NCBI GenBank assembly: GCA_963573315.1
Contig: OY752148.1
Location: 1 to 64,000, forward strand
Direction of reading: 5' to 3'
Length of the DNA: 64,000 nt
Source: Entomortierella parvispora
Lineage: Eukaryota; Mortierellomycota; Mortierellomycetes; Mortierellales; Mortierellaceae
This document shows positions 1 through 10,829 of the stretch, in pieces. Numbering within the stretch: the first letter of the stretch is position 1; the number at the start of each line of letters is the position of its first letter. The notes beneath the pieces were generated by a model. That model saw nothing but the letters and a program-made list of their open reading frames with translations. It ran no database searches and was not told where the DNA came from. The translations under genes and the position numbers were made by a program.

Positions 1-335
1 AAACCCTAAAAAACCCTAAAAAACCCTAAAAAACCCTAAAAAACCCTAAAAAACCCTAAAAAACCCTAAAAAACCCTAAAAAACCCTAAAAAACCCTAAA
101 AAACCCTAAAAAACCCTAAAAAACCCTAAAAAACCCTAAAAAACCCTAAAAAACCCTAAAAAACCCTAAAAAACCCTAAAAAACCCTAAAAAACCCTAAA
201 AAACCCTAAAAAAACCCTAAAAAACCCTAAAAAACCCTAAAAAAACCCTAAAAAACCCTAAAAAACCCTAAAAAACCCTAAAAAACCCTAAAAAACCCTA
301 AAAAACCCTAAAAAAAACCCTAAAAACCCTAAAAC
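1..335. repeat. Telomeric array, 10-bp unit CCCTAAAAAA (G-strand TTTTTTAGGG)
   Basis: About 33 head-to-tail copies of a 10-mer with exactly six A residues between CCCT blocks run from base 1. Single extra A residues shift the register near 211, 241 and 311, and the last units degenerate to CCCTAAAAA and CCCTAAAA before 335. The C-rich strand is at the 5' end, as expected for a left chromosome end. Just inside the array, 339-356 is a small palindrome (AACCTTGA, TT spacer, TCAAGGTT), followed by one stray AAACCCTAAA unit at about 359-368. Confidence 0.97.
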
Positions 336-369
336 TTTAACCTTGATTTCAAGGTTTTAAACCCTAAAG

Positions 370-2000
370 TGTCACAATTGACTTGCAAATAGTCAGACTA
401 TCATCAAACATTTCTTTAAAAGGAAATAATAAAATAAAGTTCGAAATAGTTTCATTACAAAGTATTAAGGTTTGCATTGGATAGAGGCAGATTGAAGGCT
501 TCTAGAAATATATTTCAATTGTAATTCTCTATGGTGGATGTTGCGTAATTAATCAAAATATTTCCATTTTAGGAAATATTTGAAGGACATTATCTCAAGA
601 TGCAATGAAATAAACCTACCTTATATTGCACCCAACGATAGCCCTAGGTGTTACCTTTGTGCTCATGTATCCAGTGTGCTCCTTGCTTAAAAAGATCTCG
701 AGTGGCTCAAAACATTTCCTAAAATGGAAATATTTGGGTAGCTATTTCTCATGATTTGCTCATAATACGGTGATTCTGAAGGTACACCAAGATACCTCAT
801 TCCAAGGGCTTTCGAATACGTTCAAAACTGCGGCCTTTGATTTAGCCAATTTTGAGCAATTGATGATCAAAATTTTTAAATATTATTTTCTCGATTTCTA
901 CGAGTCACCCACCTTCAATGGTAAGAATAGGCATAACTGAGAAGCGAGTCTTAGTGCTGCTTTAAAAAAGATTGCGAATTCGTAACGCAGATCTTCATCA
1001 ATTGCCTTCTAATAGACTATTTTTCATTAAAATTTTCGGATGTCATTTCTCCAGAAGCACCTTGAAGACATGGAAGAGTATTGCGTGGTGACGATAGACG
1101 CTGATGAGCGCTTTCTGTGGCTGCAGGTGCATAGTCGATTCATAACGTGGATTTTGAGTAATTGCTTGTCAAATTTTTGATCGCCATATTTTGTGTCATC
1201 TTTTTTTCCATATCTAGTTTGTTGAGATTATTGATTAAAGGGCCCACTGGTAGGCATTCATGAGAGGTTGTTTTCACATCAAAAAGATTACAAGTTCTTG
1301 TGACAGTTCTTGAGCAATTGCTGGTCAAATAAATATTGGAAATTATTTTGAACACCATTATCTCCAGACCCACTGTAGAGAATGGAGCACAAGTCATATG
1401 CAACTAAAGCCTCCAACGATAGCCTTCTATTCCATGAAGATCATTGTCAATTTATCTTGTAGATCAGGCGCAATTGATGGTCGAATTTTATTTATTTTTT
1501 TCACAAGTGAATTTCATTTTCTTATGATCTCCTTTGCGGATGGCAATGAAAATCATATGAACAGTGAGGCCCTCTCAAGTGTATCTTGTTCAAACAGGAA
1601 TGCCGTCGATTAATAGATCGGATTGGGAGCAATTGCTTAGAGAAATATTCATCTTTGTTTTTTGAGATGGCATTAACTTCAAATCTATCTTATTCTGAAT
1701 CATCAGATCCACCAGTAGCGATAGCTGCTATCAACGACATTCAGATGGGCACGCAATATCGCCAGTTGTTTTGTCAACGCTGGAGTAATTGCAAAAAAAA
1801 ACAAAACAAAACAAAAAAGTCGCAATAGTTGAAAGTCGAACGATGATATCCCTAGATCGCGATTGAAGAGACCAATGATAATCACTCGTGAAGGTAGTCT
1901 TAAGCGTGGAGTTGCCAGTTGCAAGAGAATATATACCATAGCCACCGCCGTTTCTGATCAATTGCTGTTTACATTTTTACTTTTAAGATGAAAGAGACCA
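370..2000. repeat. Degenerate subtelomeric satellite, about 157-bp period
   Basis: A loose consensus around GAGCAATTGCTGGTCAAAT recurs at about 373, 543, 699, 854, 997, 1156, 1312, 1469, 1627, 1783 and 1956. Successive intervals are close to 157 bp, with extremes of about 143 and 173. Further landmarks keep phase in several units, for example an AT-rich block followed by CATTATCTCAAGA / CATTATCTCCAGA / CATTTCTCCAGA about 45 bases after the CAATTG core. The copies are strongly diverged, so this is an old tandem array. No convincing coding sequence lies in it; the short open frames overlap several repeat units and have no recognisable domain. Confidence 0.7.
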
Positions 2001-3206
2001 TTATTTGGCGTATCTCGAGTTTACGAGTCGGTCTGAAATGACTTTCACTTGGAAAGAACGGAACAAGGAAAGTAAAGCCGGGATTGAGACTTGGAGCGAC
2101 ATCAAAGGCAGTTGATGAGCTGTTCCCAAGTTGCTTCAGCAAAACCTATTGATGGAGTGAGTTCAGTTACATCGCTGGACGATATGTGTCGAACACACAT
2201 GTTTGTTGAAGCGAAAGAAGAGGCAACATAAAGATCGAACGATGGCAATAACCTGTGCAGCTTGCTCAGCAAGTCGCATCTTTTCTCACGAGACTGGAGG
2301 ATTCAACTGCAGCAATTGAGGCTGAAACACTCGACAATGGCCGCAAGTACTGTTGACCCAACACAAGTTCTGCAGTGGAAACAGTGAAAGTAAAGGCGGA
2401 TCCAGAGTCTCTCGACTATCATGGATGGAAGAGCAAGAACCCATTGGCGTACGTTCACAGCCAAACAAAGGTAATCATAGCCAGCCAAGGCAGAGCGGCA
2501 CAAAGACAGGGATAAGTCAAGGATGCAGTTTGTGTATTAAGCTGAGGGAGGTGTACCTCGTATCAATGCGGCTACTACGGCGACCACAACGCAGTCAGCA
2601 AGTCCACAGCATAGTCTGGCAAAGCAAGAAGAGACAGCGAGCGAGACAACGACAAGAGGAGCAGCGAAAGATATCTCTGTATTATGATAAAGAGATACGT
2701 AAGAGTCTATAGGACTACGACAGTTGTTGTTGGGGCTATGGCAAGGTCAACAGACAGCCAAACAGGCGTAGATAGAGTGGCAGAGTTCATAATGGCAGCA
2801 CCGTACTCATCAAGGCCGTCGAACTGCGCTGCAGTACTCTTGTAGCAGAGAAATGAAGAAAGAGAGGAAGAACCCAGTCAACAAGTGGCAGTGAGAGGCC
2901 AAGACAACAGGAGCAAGCTATCTACAGCGTCCAGACTATGAAGTTCAAGGTCCACGACCTTCTCTGGACAGAGAGGTTGCCAACACCAGCTTTGCAGCTT
3001 CGACTTTGAGGCAATTGTCGAAGTGGCCAGTTGGAATGAGTCGGCTCGCTGGCAGATGGAGCGCACGTTCAGCGCAGATGGTCGAAACAGACTAGATGAA
3101 AGTAGATGAAAGTAAATGACCAATCTCCAGGCATGCATGTTCAACACTCATTGTCAAACTGAGAAGATGAAGCCCAGCAGCCAACCTCGAACTGACCCAA
3201 GGGTTC
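2001..3206. other. Subtelomeric spacer, no gene recognised
   Basis: Only short open frames in several registers; none has a recognisable domain, start context or splice structure. Fragments such as GAACTGAC and TTCAACACTC near 3139-3206 foreshadow the inverted repeat that follows. Confidence 0.5.
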
Positions 3207-3286
3207 AACACTGAGTGTCGAACTGACAGACGGGAGAAATCAGGGAGGAAGAGAAGCTTCCGTCTGTCAGTTCGACACTCAGTGTT
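3207..3286. repeat. Perfect 27-bp inverted repeat with 26-bp spacer
   Basis: Bases 3207-3233 (beginning AACACTGAGTGTCGAACTGA) are the exact reverse complement of 3260-3286. The 26-base spacer (3234-3259) is purine-rich. The hairpin has no mismatch in the stem. A diverged relative of one arm (TTCAACACTCATTGTCAAACTGA) lies at about 3138-3160. It may be the core of a miniature inverted-repeat element or a foldback remnant; no target-site duplication is obvious. Confidence 0.85.
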
Positions 3287-3850
3287 ATAGGGAATGCCCC
3301 TGAGTTGAAGTGTCCCAAGCCACCCCGTCCACGCCATCCCGTGAGCGCACCTTCGCCACACACACATTCGTACAGGTGAAGTGAGTACAGTTCATGCAGC
3401 TGGCAAGTGTGTTTCTTTATTTAAAGGAGCTTTCATAGTACAAGTCAAGAGGAAAGACAAGAAAACAATTCGGGAGAGCGATAGCGGTGCTAGGCTACTT
3501 ACCCAACAGGCGCGCATGCCTGGATTTGTAGCTTCAAGTTTGTCGCGAGTTGTTCTTGGATCATAGGGATGGACGCCGTTAGATGGGGCGAGCTTTATGT
3601 GGGAGTCAATTGAGAAGGCAAGCTGGTTTAGCAACAAAGTGAATAGGGGAGAGGGCAACGCCTACGAGCGAGAAAGAAGGAAGTCGTTTGTTTTTTTGTT
3701 TTATTGGTCAACAGCACACAAAAGAGTGCAAAGCAACCGTCGGTCCTGAACAAAGGATAAAGAGAGACGAAAGGTTCAACTGGGGTCAAGTGCACCAAGA
3801 GGGAGAGGGCTGTCAAGAGGGGCACAAGGAGACAAGAGGGCAGACAAGGC
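3287..3850. other. Spacer leading into the T-poor tract, no gene recognised
   Basis: Mixed-composition sequence with no supported gene. From about 3720 it grades into the A/G/C-rich, T-poor composition of the repeats that follow. Confidence 0.4.
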
Positions 3851-3999
3851 ACAAGACACCAGAGGGAGACAAGACACAAGAGGGAGACAAGACACAAGAG
3901 GGAGACAAGACACAAGAGGGAGACAAGACACAAGAGGGAGACGACACAAGAGGGAGACGACACAAGAGGGAGACAAGGCACAAGACACAAGAGGGAGAC
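3851..3999. repeat. 18-bp tandem repeat in T-poor tract
   Basis: Unit ACAAGACACAAGAGGGAG repeated about five times in register, then shortened units in which ACAAGACACAAG collapses to ACGACACAAG, and a final extended unit. The 18-bp length keeps one frame open (an EGDKTQ hexapeptide repeat). Because the strand is almost devoid of T, stop codons are rare in all three plus frames, so the open frame is no evidence of a protein. Confidence 0.9.
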
Positions 4000-4454
4000 A
4001 AGACGGAGACCAGAAAGACAAGAGGGAAGACACAAGAGGGCAGACAAGTGGGCAGCAGAAAACAGGAGGGAGAAAACAGACGAGAGACGCGGGAGCGACA
4101 AAAGCAAACAAAATGCAAACAAAACAGAGGGAAGAGAGCACAGGAAAGCAGAGTGGTTGTTCAGAGGCCGACAGATGCAGAAGGGGCCGAGGGATGAACA
4201 CAGATGAAGACAACAACAAGATGGATCCAGGTAGAAGAAAGATGGATCAAGTCAAGCAGAAGGAGGGGATGAATACAAAGGGAGGATGAGGGACGAAGAC
4301 AGAGGGAAGATGAACGTGTGCAGATGGAGGCACACAGAGAGAGATGGACGGGTTACAGACAAGATGGGCGCTGACAGAGGGAGGATGAAGTCTGCACAGA
4401 CAGAGAAAGAGACAGAAGAGGAAGAGCCAGGGAAGCAGAGGGACAAGGACACAG

Positions 4455-4580
4455 GCAGAGGGAAGAAGGATGAGGGCAGAGGGAAGAAGGATGAGGGCAG
4501 AGGGAAGAAGGATGAGGGCAGAGGGAAGAAGGATGAGGGCAGAGGGAGGAAGGATGAGGGCAGAGGGAGGAAGGACACAG
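4455..4580. repeat. 21-bp tandem repeat, purine-rich
   Basis: About six copies of GCAGAGGGAAGAAGGATGAGG with small variants (GGAGGAAGG in the last two). It lies inside a purine-rich stretch (about 4280-5080) that has long open frames on both strands, all of low complexity (Arg/Lys/Glu/Asp on plus, Ser/Leu/Pro/Phe on minus). Confidence 0.9.
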
Positions 4581-4916
4581 GCAGAAGGGGGGGAAGAAGG
4601 AGGGACACAGCAGACGAAGGCGAGAGGGAAGAGAGGAAGAAGGATGTGAGCAGTGGGAGGAAGGATGAGAGAGAAAGAGAAAGAATGCGCAGAAGATGCA
4701 CGAAAGAAGGATGCAGAGAGACGAGGGATGCAAAGCAGAGAAGAAGCACGCAGAAGACGGGAAGGGCGCAAAGAAGAAAGACGAGGATACAGAGAGAAGA
4801 AGGATGCAAAGAGGAGAAGAAGCATGCAGAAGGCGGGAAGAAGGAAGAGGGGAGGAAAAAAGACGAGGAAGCAGGCGGCAGAAAGAAGGATGCGCAGAAG
4901 AGAGATGAAGAGGGAA

Positions 4917-4990
4917 GATGCAGAGGGGAAGAAGAGAGATGCAGAGGGGAAGAAGAGAGATGCAGAGGGGAAGAAGAGAGATGCAGAGGA
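4917..4990. repeat. Second 21-bp purine-rich tandem repeat
   Basis: Three to four copies of AGGGGAAGAAGAGAGATGCAG. It has the same period as the array at 4455 but a different unit, which suggests independent expansion of a shared purine-rich background. Confidence 0.85.
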
Positions 4991-5080
4991 AGAGGGGAAA
5001 GAGATGCAGCAGAGGGCAGGAAGGAACAAGGAAGAAGAGAAGGGAAGAAGGGAAGAAAACGAGGGAAGAAAAGAAGACAG

Positions 5081-6956
5081 ACCACCGTTTGCTGTCCGAC
5101 GGACAAAAAAACGCGAAAAAAGATTTTTTTTGGCTCTCGTCCAAACCCCACGGGTTGCCATGGTCAAGAAGTCCTCTCGTTGCATGGTCAGGGTCAGGAT
5201 CAGGGTGAGGGTCAGATAGACCACATCCCACCTCAATTACGTCCAGCGCTTCGTCTCGCCCTTGTTGGCAACCAGAATGACAGTCGATCCTACAGGCGCA
5301 GGGTATCACGGCAAGCAAAGTCCTCAAAGAAGAAAAGAGTAGTCTTGATCTAAAGAAGGACGAGCGTATGTCAGGAATAAGGCACCAGTCAACCTCAAGA
5401 CCTTGGTACAGAGATGCAGAGGGGGATACTGCTGAAAAAACAGAAGGTCCCACCCCCCCCCCTGCAGGCCCAGTTACCAGCGTTACCTTTCGGCTCTGGT
5501 GTCGCAGGCATCTTACAGTAGAAAAAAGGACCAGCGGAGATATATCCACCCAGACAAGGAATGATACCCTCGGACGATACAGTATTCAGTACTCCACACC
5601 GAGCCGAGGAGAGATGAACGTGTAGTGACCACACGACTCAGGGTAGGTCTTGCACACGACTCGGACCAAGGCATCATGGCGCGGCAAAATGAACGTTAGC
5701 ACTTCAGTGATGTTTCTTCTCGTTCCATAGGCGATTCGATAAGACAGCCAACATTCGATTACAGTACCTTAACTTGTGTGATTAGTCCCATCCTTTCAGT
5801 GGAAGGTCTGACCTCCGTTGCCGCCGAATACCAAGAAAAGAACAAAAATAAAAGGATGAGAAATGCCTGCTATTCCTTGATATCCTCGTCATCAGAGTGA
5901 GTCGATGTCCTTCAATCTCAAGACAGCTGCCTGACAATATCACAACGACCGTTCATGCCAATTGCTGGGGTTCAAGCGAGAAGATCCGCATCGACATGGC
6001 ATGGCATTTCTTGTCTGCTGGAAATCTATGCAGCGGATCAAATGTTTGCAGAAGGCATCAGCTCTTGGCACGTCAACTTCTTCATCTCACCTTGAGCACT
6101 TGACCTTTCTTCTCCAATGGCTACACCCTAATGCAGAAAAAACTGGGAGTATCCTTGTCGTCAATCACCAAAACAACCTCATTAAATGTCCTGTATGTCC
6201 TTCATATAGCTCACCGTTAGCACTCACTCCTAAATAATCGGCGGTCACGGTTGTTTGATCCTTGTTGGTCGAACTTTCCTCCAAGTCATTACGCCAAAGA
6301 TTAGTTCGAGATTCAGACGATTAAAAACTGAAATCATGATGTGCAGAGCACTTGCATTTGGAAATGAGCACGGAGCAACAAGTACCTGATCGGGTCCATA
6401 GGCATGCCTTTGGAAAGAGGTCCTAGTCTTACAGAATGACATTTAGGTACAGAATTGAGAAGAAAGTAGATATCCTGAAACTATTCCATGCTCCAGGGCT
6501 CTTACCTTGTGGTCGGAATCATACTACCTCTTCCAACCGCATTCGGTACGGGGGTTCGCGTTGTTGAATAGGTCCTTTACACGACTTTGCAGCATAATAC
6601 CTTTCAGATTGTTGACAAGATGGTTTTCCTGCGTTAGCCACAGACAGCTTTGTTGGAAATGCTCCCGGTAGATTGCGCCAGCTGTTGTAAGCATCCTAAA
6701 TCCATCATCTGGAAAAGTCGCCGGCTGTTGCCACGAACGCAAGGTTCCTATCGTATGGCCTTCACGGTCATATCATTAAACACAGCCAAACAAGCTCTTT
6801 TCAAGCTCTTTCGTAAGAAAACTCACCCTACGAGTTGAAATGTCTTGCAAACTTCGGTATCTTGCAAAAGCAAACGTGTGTCGTCAGAGCTGCCTTGACT
6901 TGCGTTACTACATTCAGAGGCTCGGCACAGAGTCTATTGTGGAAGATGGCGTCGGT
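5081..6956. other. Gene-poor subtelomeric region
   Basis: Mixed composition with open frames of at most about 90 residues and no recognised domain. A C8 run sits at about 5453. I cannot support any gene here. Confidence 0.4.
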
Positions 6957-7304
6957 GAGAACATATGCTATTGTAGTCGGTATATGCAGCCGTCTATGCG
7001 TTTCTACCTTGTTGTCAGATATACCTTCGCGATCATATCCTTCAAAAAGGGACGCGATGTGGCGCCAGCGTCAGCAGAGGTCGTGAAGGAGTCTCCGGAT
7101 TAAGGTCTAAGGTAGGAACAGCAAGAGAAGATGAGAACATATGCTATTGTAGTCGGAATATGCAGTCATCTATGCGCCTCTCCCTCGTTGTCTGATATAC
7201 CTACACGACCATTTCCTTAAAAACAGACACAAGGTGGAGCCAGCGTCGTAAGAGGTCGTGAAGGAGCCTCCGGAATAAGGCCTAAGGTAGGAGCAGCAAA
7301 GGGG
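6957..7304. repeat. Tandem duplication, about 176-bp unit, two copies
   Basis: GAGAACATATGCTATTGTAG begins at 6957 and again at 7133. The two copies stay alignable with scattered substitutions through GGTCGTGAAGGAG and the GGTCTAAGGTAGGA / GGCCTAAGGTAGGA end. More diverged traces of the same unit may lie upstream (for example TTCACGGTCATATCATTAAA at about 6760). The sequence is not obviously coding. Confidence 0.85.
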
Positions 7305-9587
7305 GTGAATCGCAGAGAAGAGAGAGCTGCATGGCTTGCATTGGTGCAAACATGCAAAATCGCGGTGGTAGTGAAGACAGGGGGATGGATTACCTGGCGT
7401 GGTCGATGGACGACAACGCGAACAGATTTCTCGATTAGAGATAAGTGAGGAAGTGAGTCCTGGCGATGGGAAGGGAATGACCAAGGATGGTAGGAGGGTG
7501 CAAGGGCAAGAGCAAAGAACGCGAGGACGAGACGGGCGGAGGAAGAAAAGAGCGCGCAAGGACCACGCACGTGCTCTTTTTTTGCGATTCGTTTCTCTGC
7601 GCTCTCCTCCACAAGGGAACCTCACTTCACTTCTGTGCTCTCCTCTTCCCTCTTCTCCCTCCTCTCATCCATCAGCTGGACATCGGAACATCTGGATTCA
7701 CTTCGAAGGCACTCAAGCAATCAGCCATCAGATTCCAGCCAACAGCAACATGGACAGGTGTGGATGCTATGTTCTGGAGACAGCCTCATGCCCCTGGACA
7801 ATTGAAGAAACACGCAAGGAACCATGGAACCGTCAGGGTGGTAATTACTCGTGCCTGCTGAAGAACGAACCCATCCATACTAATGGACGAATCAACTTCG
7901 GTGATGCAGACTTCTCATTTTCTTTTCCTTTCTGTTTTCATTAGATGGTGCTGGCATTCATTAATATTGATGTCGCTGGCCCTTCTAAAGGGAACAATAA
8001 CAGGCCCTCACTCCTTGAACAGGAACGTCAGCAAATCTTGCATGTTCGACTGGACTACAAAGTCGGCCGTTGTTGACGCAGAGACTGTATTTGGCTATTT
8101 TTGCTGCGACCTTGAACAGGAGTGTCCAATCGAGCTTCCGACGACGACCACTTACGGGAACCTCTTGCGACGACCCAATCCTTTCGACCACCACAAACAA
8201 CCCTTTGCTTTGTGCTGGATTTCTGAGAGATTGATTGTCGAACTGTTTCACCGGAATCAGGATGCAGGGGTTCAAGAATCAGGATACTGGTGCCAAGGAT
8301 CATGATGTTGGTGCTCAAGCCGAGGAAGTACGCTGACGATCACCACAATCAGGTCAGAATACAAGCATCAGGAGAGAAGAGTGCGAATCTGGACGATAGT
8401 CACCCACATTGCAATACTCTAGGCGACGCAATCTCTATTGCTTGCTCGTGAAGACCGCTTCCCAAGGTCTCCTCTGGATTCGCGTTCGAATGTCGAATGA
8501 GACCACCATGTCCAACATTTCCAGGACTTGGTCAAGGAAGCAAAAGTAGATAAAAGAATGAATATGGGATCATAATGCGGGCGTAATTGCGAAAAAACGC
8601 AGGCTTTTCAATCAGAACCTCTTATCTATTGCCCATGATCTCGCAATAAACCATACTGTTTTCAAATTATTCTTGTCCGTGCTTTCTCTGGAACTGACAT
8701 AAGGCCCGAAGAGGGACCAAGGGCCCGAGGGATCGGATGACCGGAATTGGACATACTGACGCTCTACATGAGATTGGTGCTTCATGTGTTTAGCGGCGCT
8801 TGACACGTCTCATCAAGCAACCGACACCTTGACGACCCTGCTCCTCACCTATTGCCATCGATTGAAATCGAAAATGCTTCATCTTCGGTTATGGTAGAGA
8901 GAAACTAACCAATTCTCTGGTCCAAATCCTCACTTAGTCCTACCGTAAGTACCAGGTGGGCCTTGGGCTTTGAACAGCAAGGTCGACTAGGAAACAGTCA
9001 TCTCACAGGTACAGGATCAAGTTTGTAGGATGTTTCTCCTCCAGGACTCGGAGCATCGATTTGTGCTTTCCGAGAAAAACCACACGATTCTCGATTCATC
9101 GTCCCGCTCGATCCTTTCATAAAGCCAAGTAATTATCCATGGAACAGCAATGTTGAATAATATAAGGTCATCGCATGCGTGAGGTACCAAATGAACCACG
9201 TTCCTCTCTTCGAGGAGCATCGATCAATATCAAAATCTCAAAGATTCGTGTTTATTGCTCAACTCGTTCAAACTCGACCGCTCTTCTGATCCTTCACCCG
9301 CTATTCTAGAGTCTAGTGATCCAGCCTTTGAAGAGGGGTGTCAACTAGTGACAGGTCATCGCCTGGGCGCAGGACTAGGTAGGTTCACAGTGTTTCAACC
9401 GTCGTGAACCGCCTGCCCACGTCGAAATCTCAAAGATCCGTGTGTTTGACCGATCTCGTGAAGAAGTGTAGATGAGAACCCTGGTGTAGCACAGTGGCAG
9501 CACAGAGTGGAGAGGCAGCATTGCGATAGAAGAGGAAATAGCCCTTTCATCGCATGGACTGCAGCTGCAACACGGGTTCGTGACGAC
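7305..9587. other. Gene-poor region, no gene recognised
   Basis: There are open frames of up to 181 residues (7399-7944 plus) but no domain, no intron structure and no codon pattern that convinces me. Two similar segments, AATCTCAAAGATTCGTGTTT at about 9234 and AATCTCAAAGATCCGTGTGT at about 9426, show another local duplication about 190 bp apart. Confidence 0.4.
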
Positions 9588-9660
9588 TGAGAGGGCTGGG
9601 GTCGAGCCTAATGAGAGGGCTGGAGTCGAGCCTAGTGAGAGGGCTGGGGTCGAGCCTAGC
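9588..9660. repeat. 24-bp tandem repeat, three copies
   Basis: Three adjacent units of TGAGAGGGCTGGGGTCGAGC plus CTAA or CTAG, differing by a few bases, about 170 bp upstream of the hydrolase start. They end roughly 55 bases before the TATA-like box, so they could be upstream promoter elements, but that is inference. Confidence 0.85.
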
Positions 9661-9716
9661 CCTAGCGTACACTGGTAAGAAGTTGATCCCTGAAATGATT
9701 GATAAGGCTTAGGCGT

Positions 9717-9727
9717 GTTTAAATATA
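9717..9727 (+). promoter_or_regulatory. TATA-like box of the alpha/beta hydrolase gene
   Basis: GTTTAAATATAG lies about 110 bases before the hydrolase ATG. Composition and spacing fit a fungal core promoter with a leader of about 80 bases. Confidence 0.4.
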
Positions 9728-9830
9728 GAACTCACAGTTCTCCCGCACCTCCTCTTGCGTATATTGCCTTGAAGCCTGTGGCGACCCTGCCAATCCTTTT
9801 CCTCTCTTCTCCTGACAAACCAATCTCGAC

Positions 9831-10619
9831 ATGTCTCCCGACTCCAGGCCCACAGTCCTCCTCGTACACGGCGCTTGGCATGGATCATGGTGCTGGAAGT
9901 TCCAGATCCCCGAGCTTGAGCGTCTTGGCTACGCAACTGAGACTGTGGATCTGCCGTGCACGAGCGGCACCGCTGGCAAAACCCAGTTCGACGACGCCGC
10001 GGCTGTGCGATCTGCGCTGGAAAGCCTGCTTGCCTTGAGGAAGCGCGTGGTCGTTGTCGCGCACTCGTATGGCGGTCCCATGGCCTGCGGCGCAATCGCT
10101 GGTCTGTCCGAGGCAGATCGAGGCGCCAAAGGACTCCCAGGGGGTGTCCTGGGCATGATAGCGCTGTGCGCATACGTCTTCCCTGGCGGCATGGACCAAG
10201 GCGCGGCCATCAAGAGTCTGGGCGGCCTCCCTTACGTCGACTGGGATACGCCGGCTGAAGGCCTCTTCCAATGCAAAGATCCCCGGGGCATGTTCTTCCC
10301 ACCCGACGTCAGCGAAGACATGGTCGAATGGGCGCTTCCGCAGCTACAACCGCAGAGCATGGCTGCCAACATGGGCATCGTACCGCCCCAGGCCTGGCAG
10401 GACGACAGGAATTACGACGGCCTCTTAGGCTATATCAGGACCCCTAACGATCCTATTATACCTATCGCGGATCAAGATGCCATGGTCGCAGGCGCAGGTG
10501 GTGCAGATAAATGGGTGGTTCGTACACTTGAAGGGTCGGGGCACAGTCCGTTTCTCTCTCGGCCTAGGGATGTTGCCAGTGCAGTTGATGAGATTGTAAC
10601 GGAGTTTGAGACTAAGTAA
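9831..10619 (+). CDS. Alpha/beta hydrolase (esterase-like), intronless
   Basis: A 262-residue protein encoded by one uninterrupted frame. It has the alpha/beta-hydrolase layout: N-terminal strand with the oxyanion motif HGAWHG (residues 14-19), nucleophile elbow AHSYGG with Ser79, a probable acid in TPNDPIIP (Asp207) and the catalytic His238 in GSGHSPF. There is no signal peptide, so it is probably cytosolic. The family includes plant methylesterase-like and bacterial EstC-like esterases, and the substrate cannot be told from sequence. The first ATG of the frame is used; it immediately precedes the first beta strand. Coding GC is clearly higher than in the flanks and there is no intron, unlike most genes in the window. 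Acquisition by transfer or retroposition is possible but unproven. Confidence 0.85.
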   Translation: MSPDSRPTVLLVHGAWHGSWCWKFQIPELERLGYATETVDLPCTSGTAGKTQFDDAAAVRSALESLLALRKRVVVVAHSYGGPMACGAIAGLSEADRGAKGLPGGVLGMIALCAYVFPGGMDQGAAIKSLGGLPYVDWDTPAEGLFQCKDPRGMFFPPDVSEDMVEWALPQLQPQSMAANMGIVPPQAWQDDRNYDGLLGYIRTPNDPIIPIADQDAMVAGAGGADKWVVRTLEGSGHSPFLSRPRDVASAVDEIVTEFETK

Positions 10620-10829
10620 GCGGCACACGGAACTAATATTGGTTAAAGCTTAGAAGCCTCGGTTGAGTGGTGCAAGGGATCGAGAAGGCCTGGGTGCGGC
10701 AAAGGATTATACGAGGCAGAATCGGGATACTAAACCAAACCTGGGAAAGAAGTAGGAAGCAAGTAGGAAAACAGAAACAATGCAGTACTTCAATATATCG
10801 GCCATTCACTTTTGCGTCTTTCTTCATCA

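Noticed and set aside
3688-5549. Long open frames on both strands (up to 398 residues)
   Set aside because: They follow purine-rich, T-poor tandem repeats in which stops are rare; the products are pure low complexity and overlap each other in several frames.
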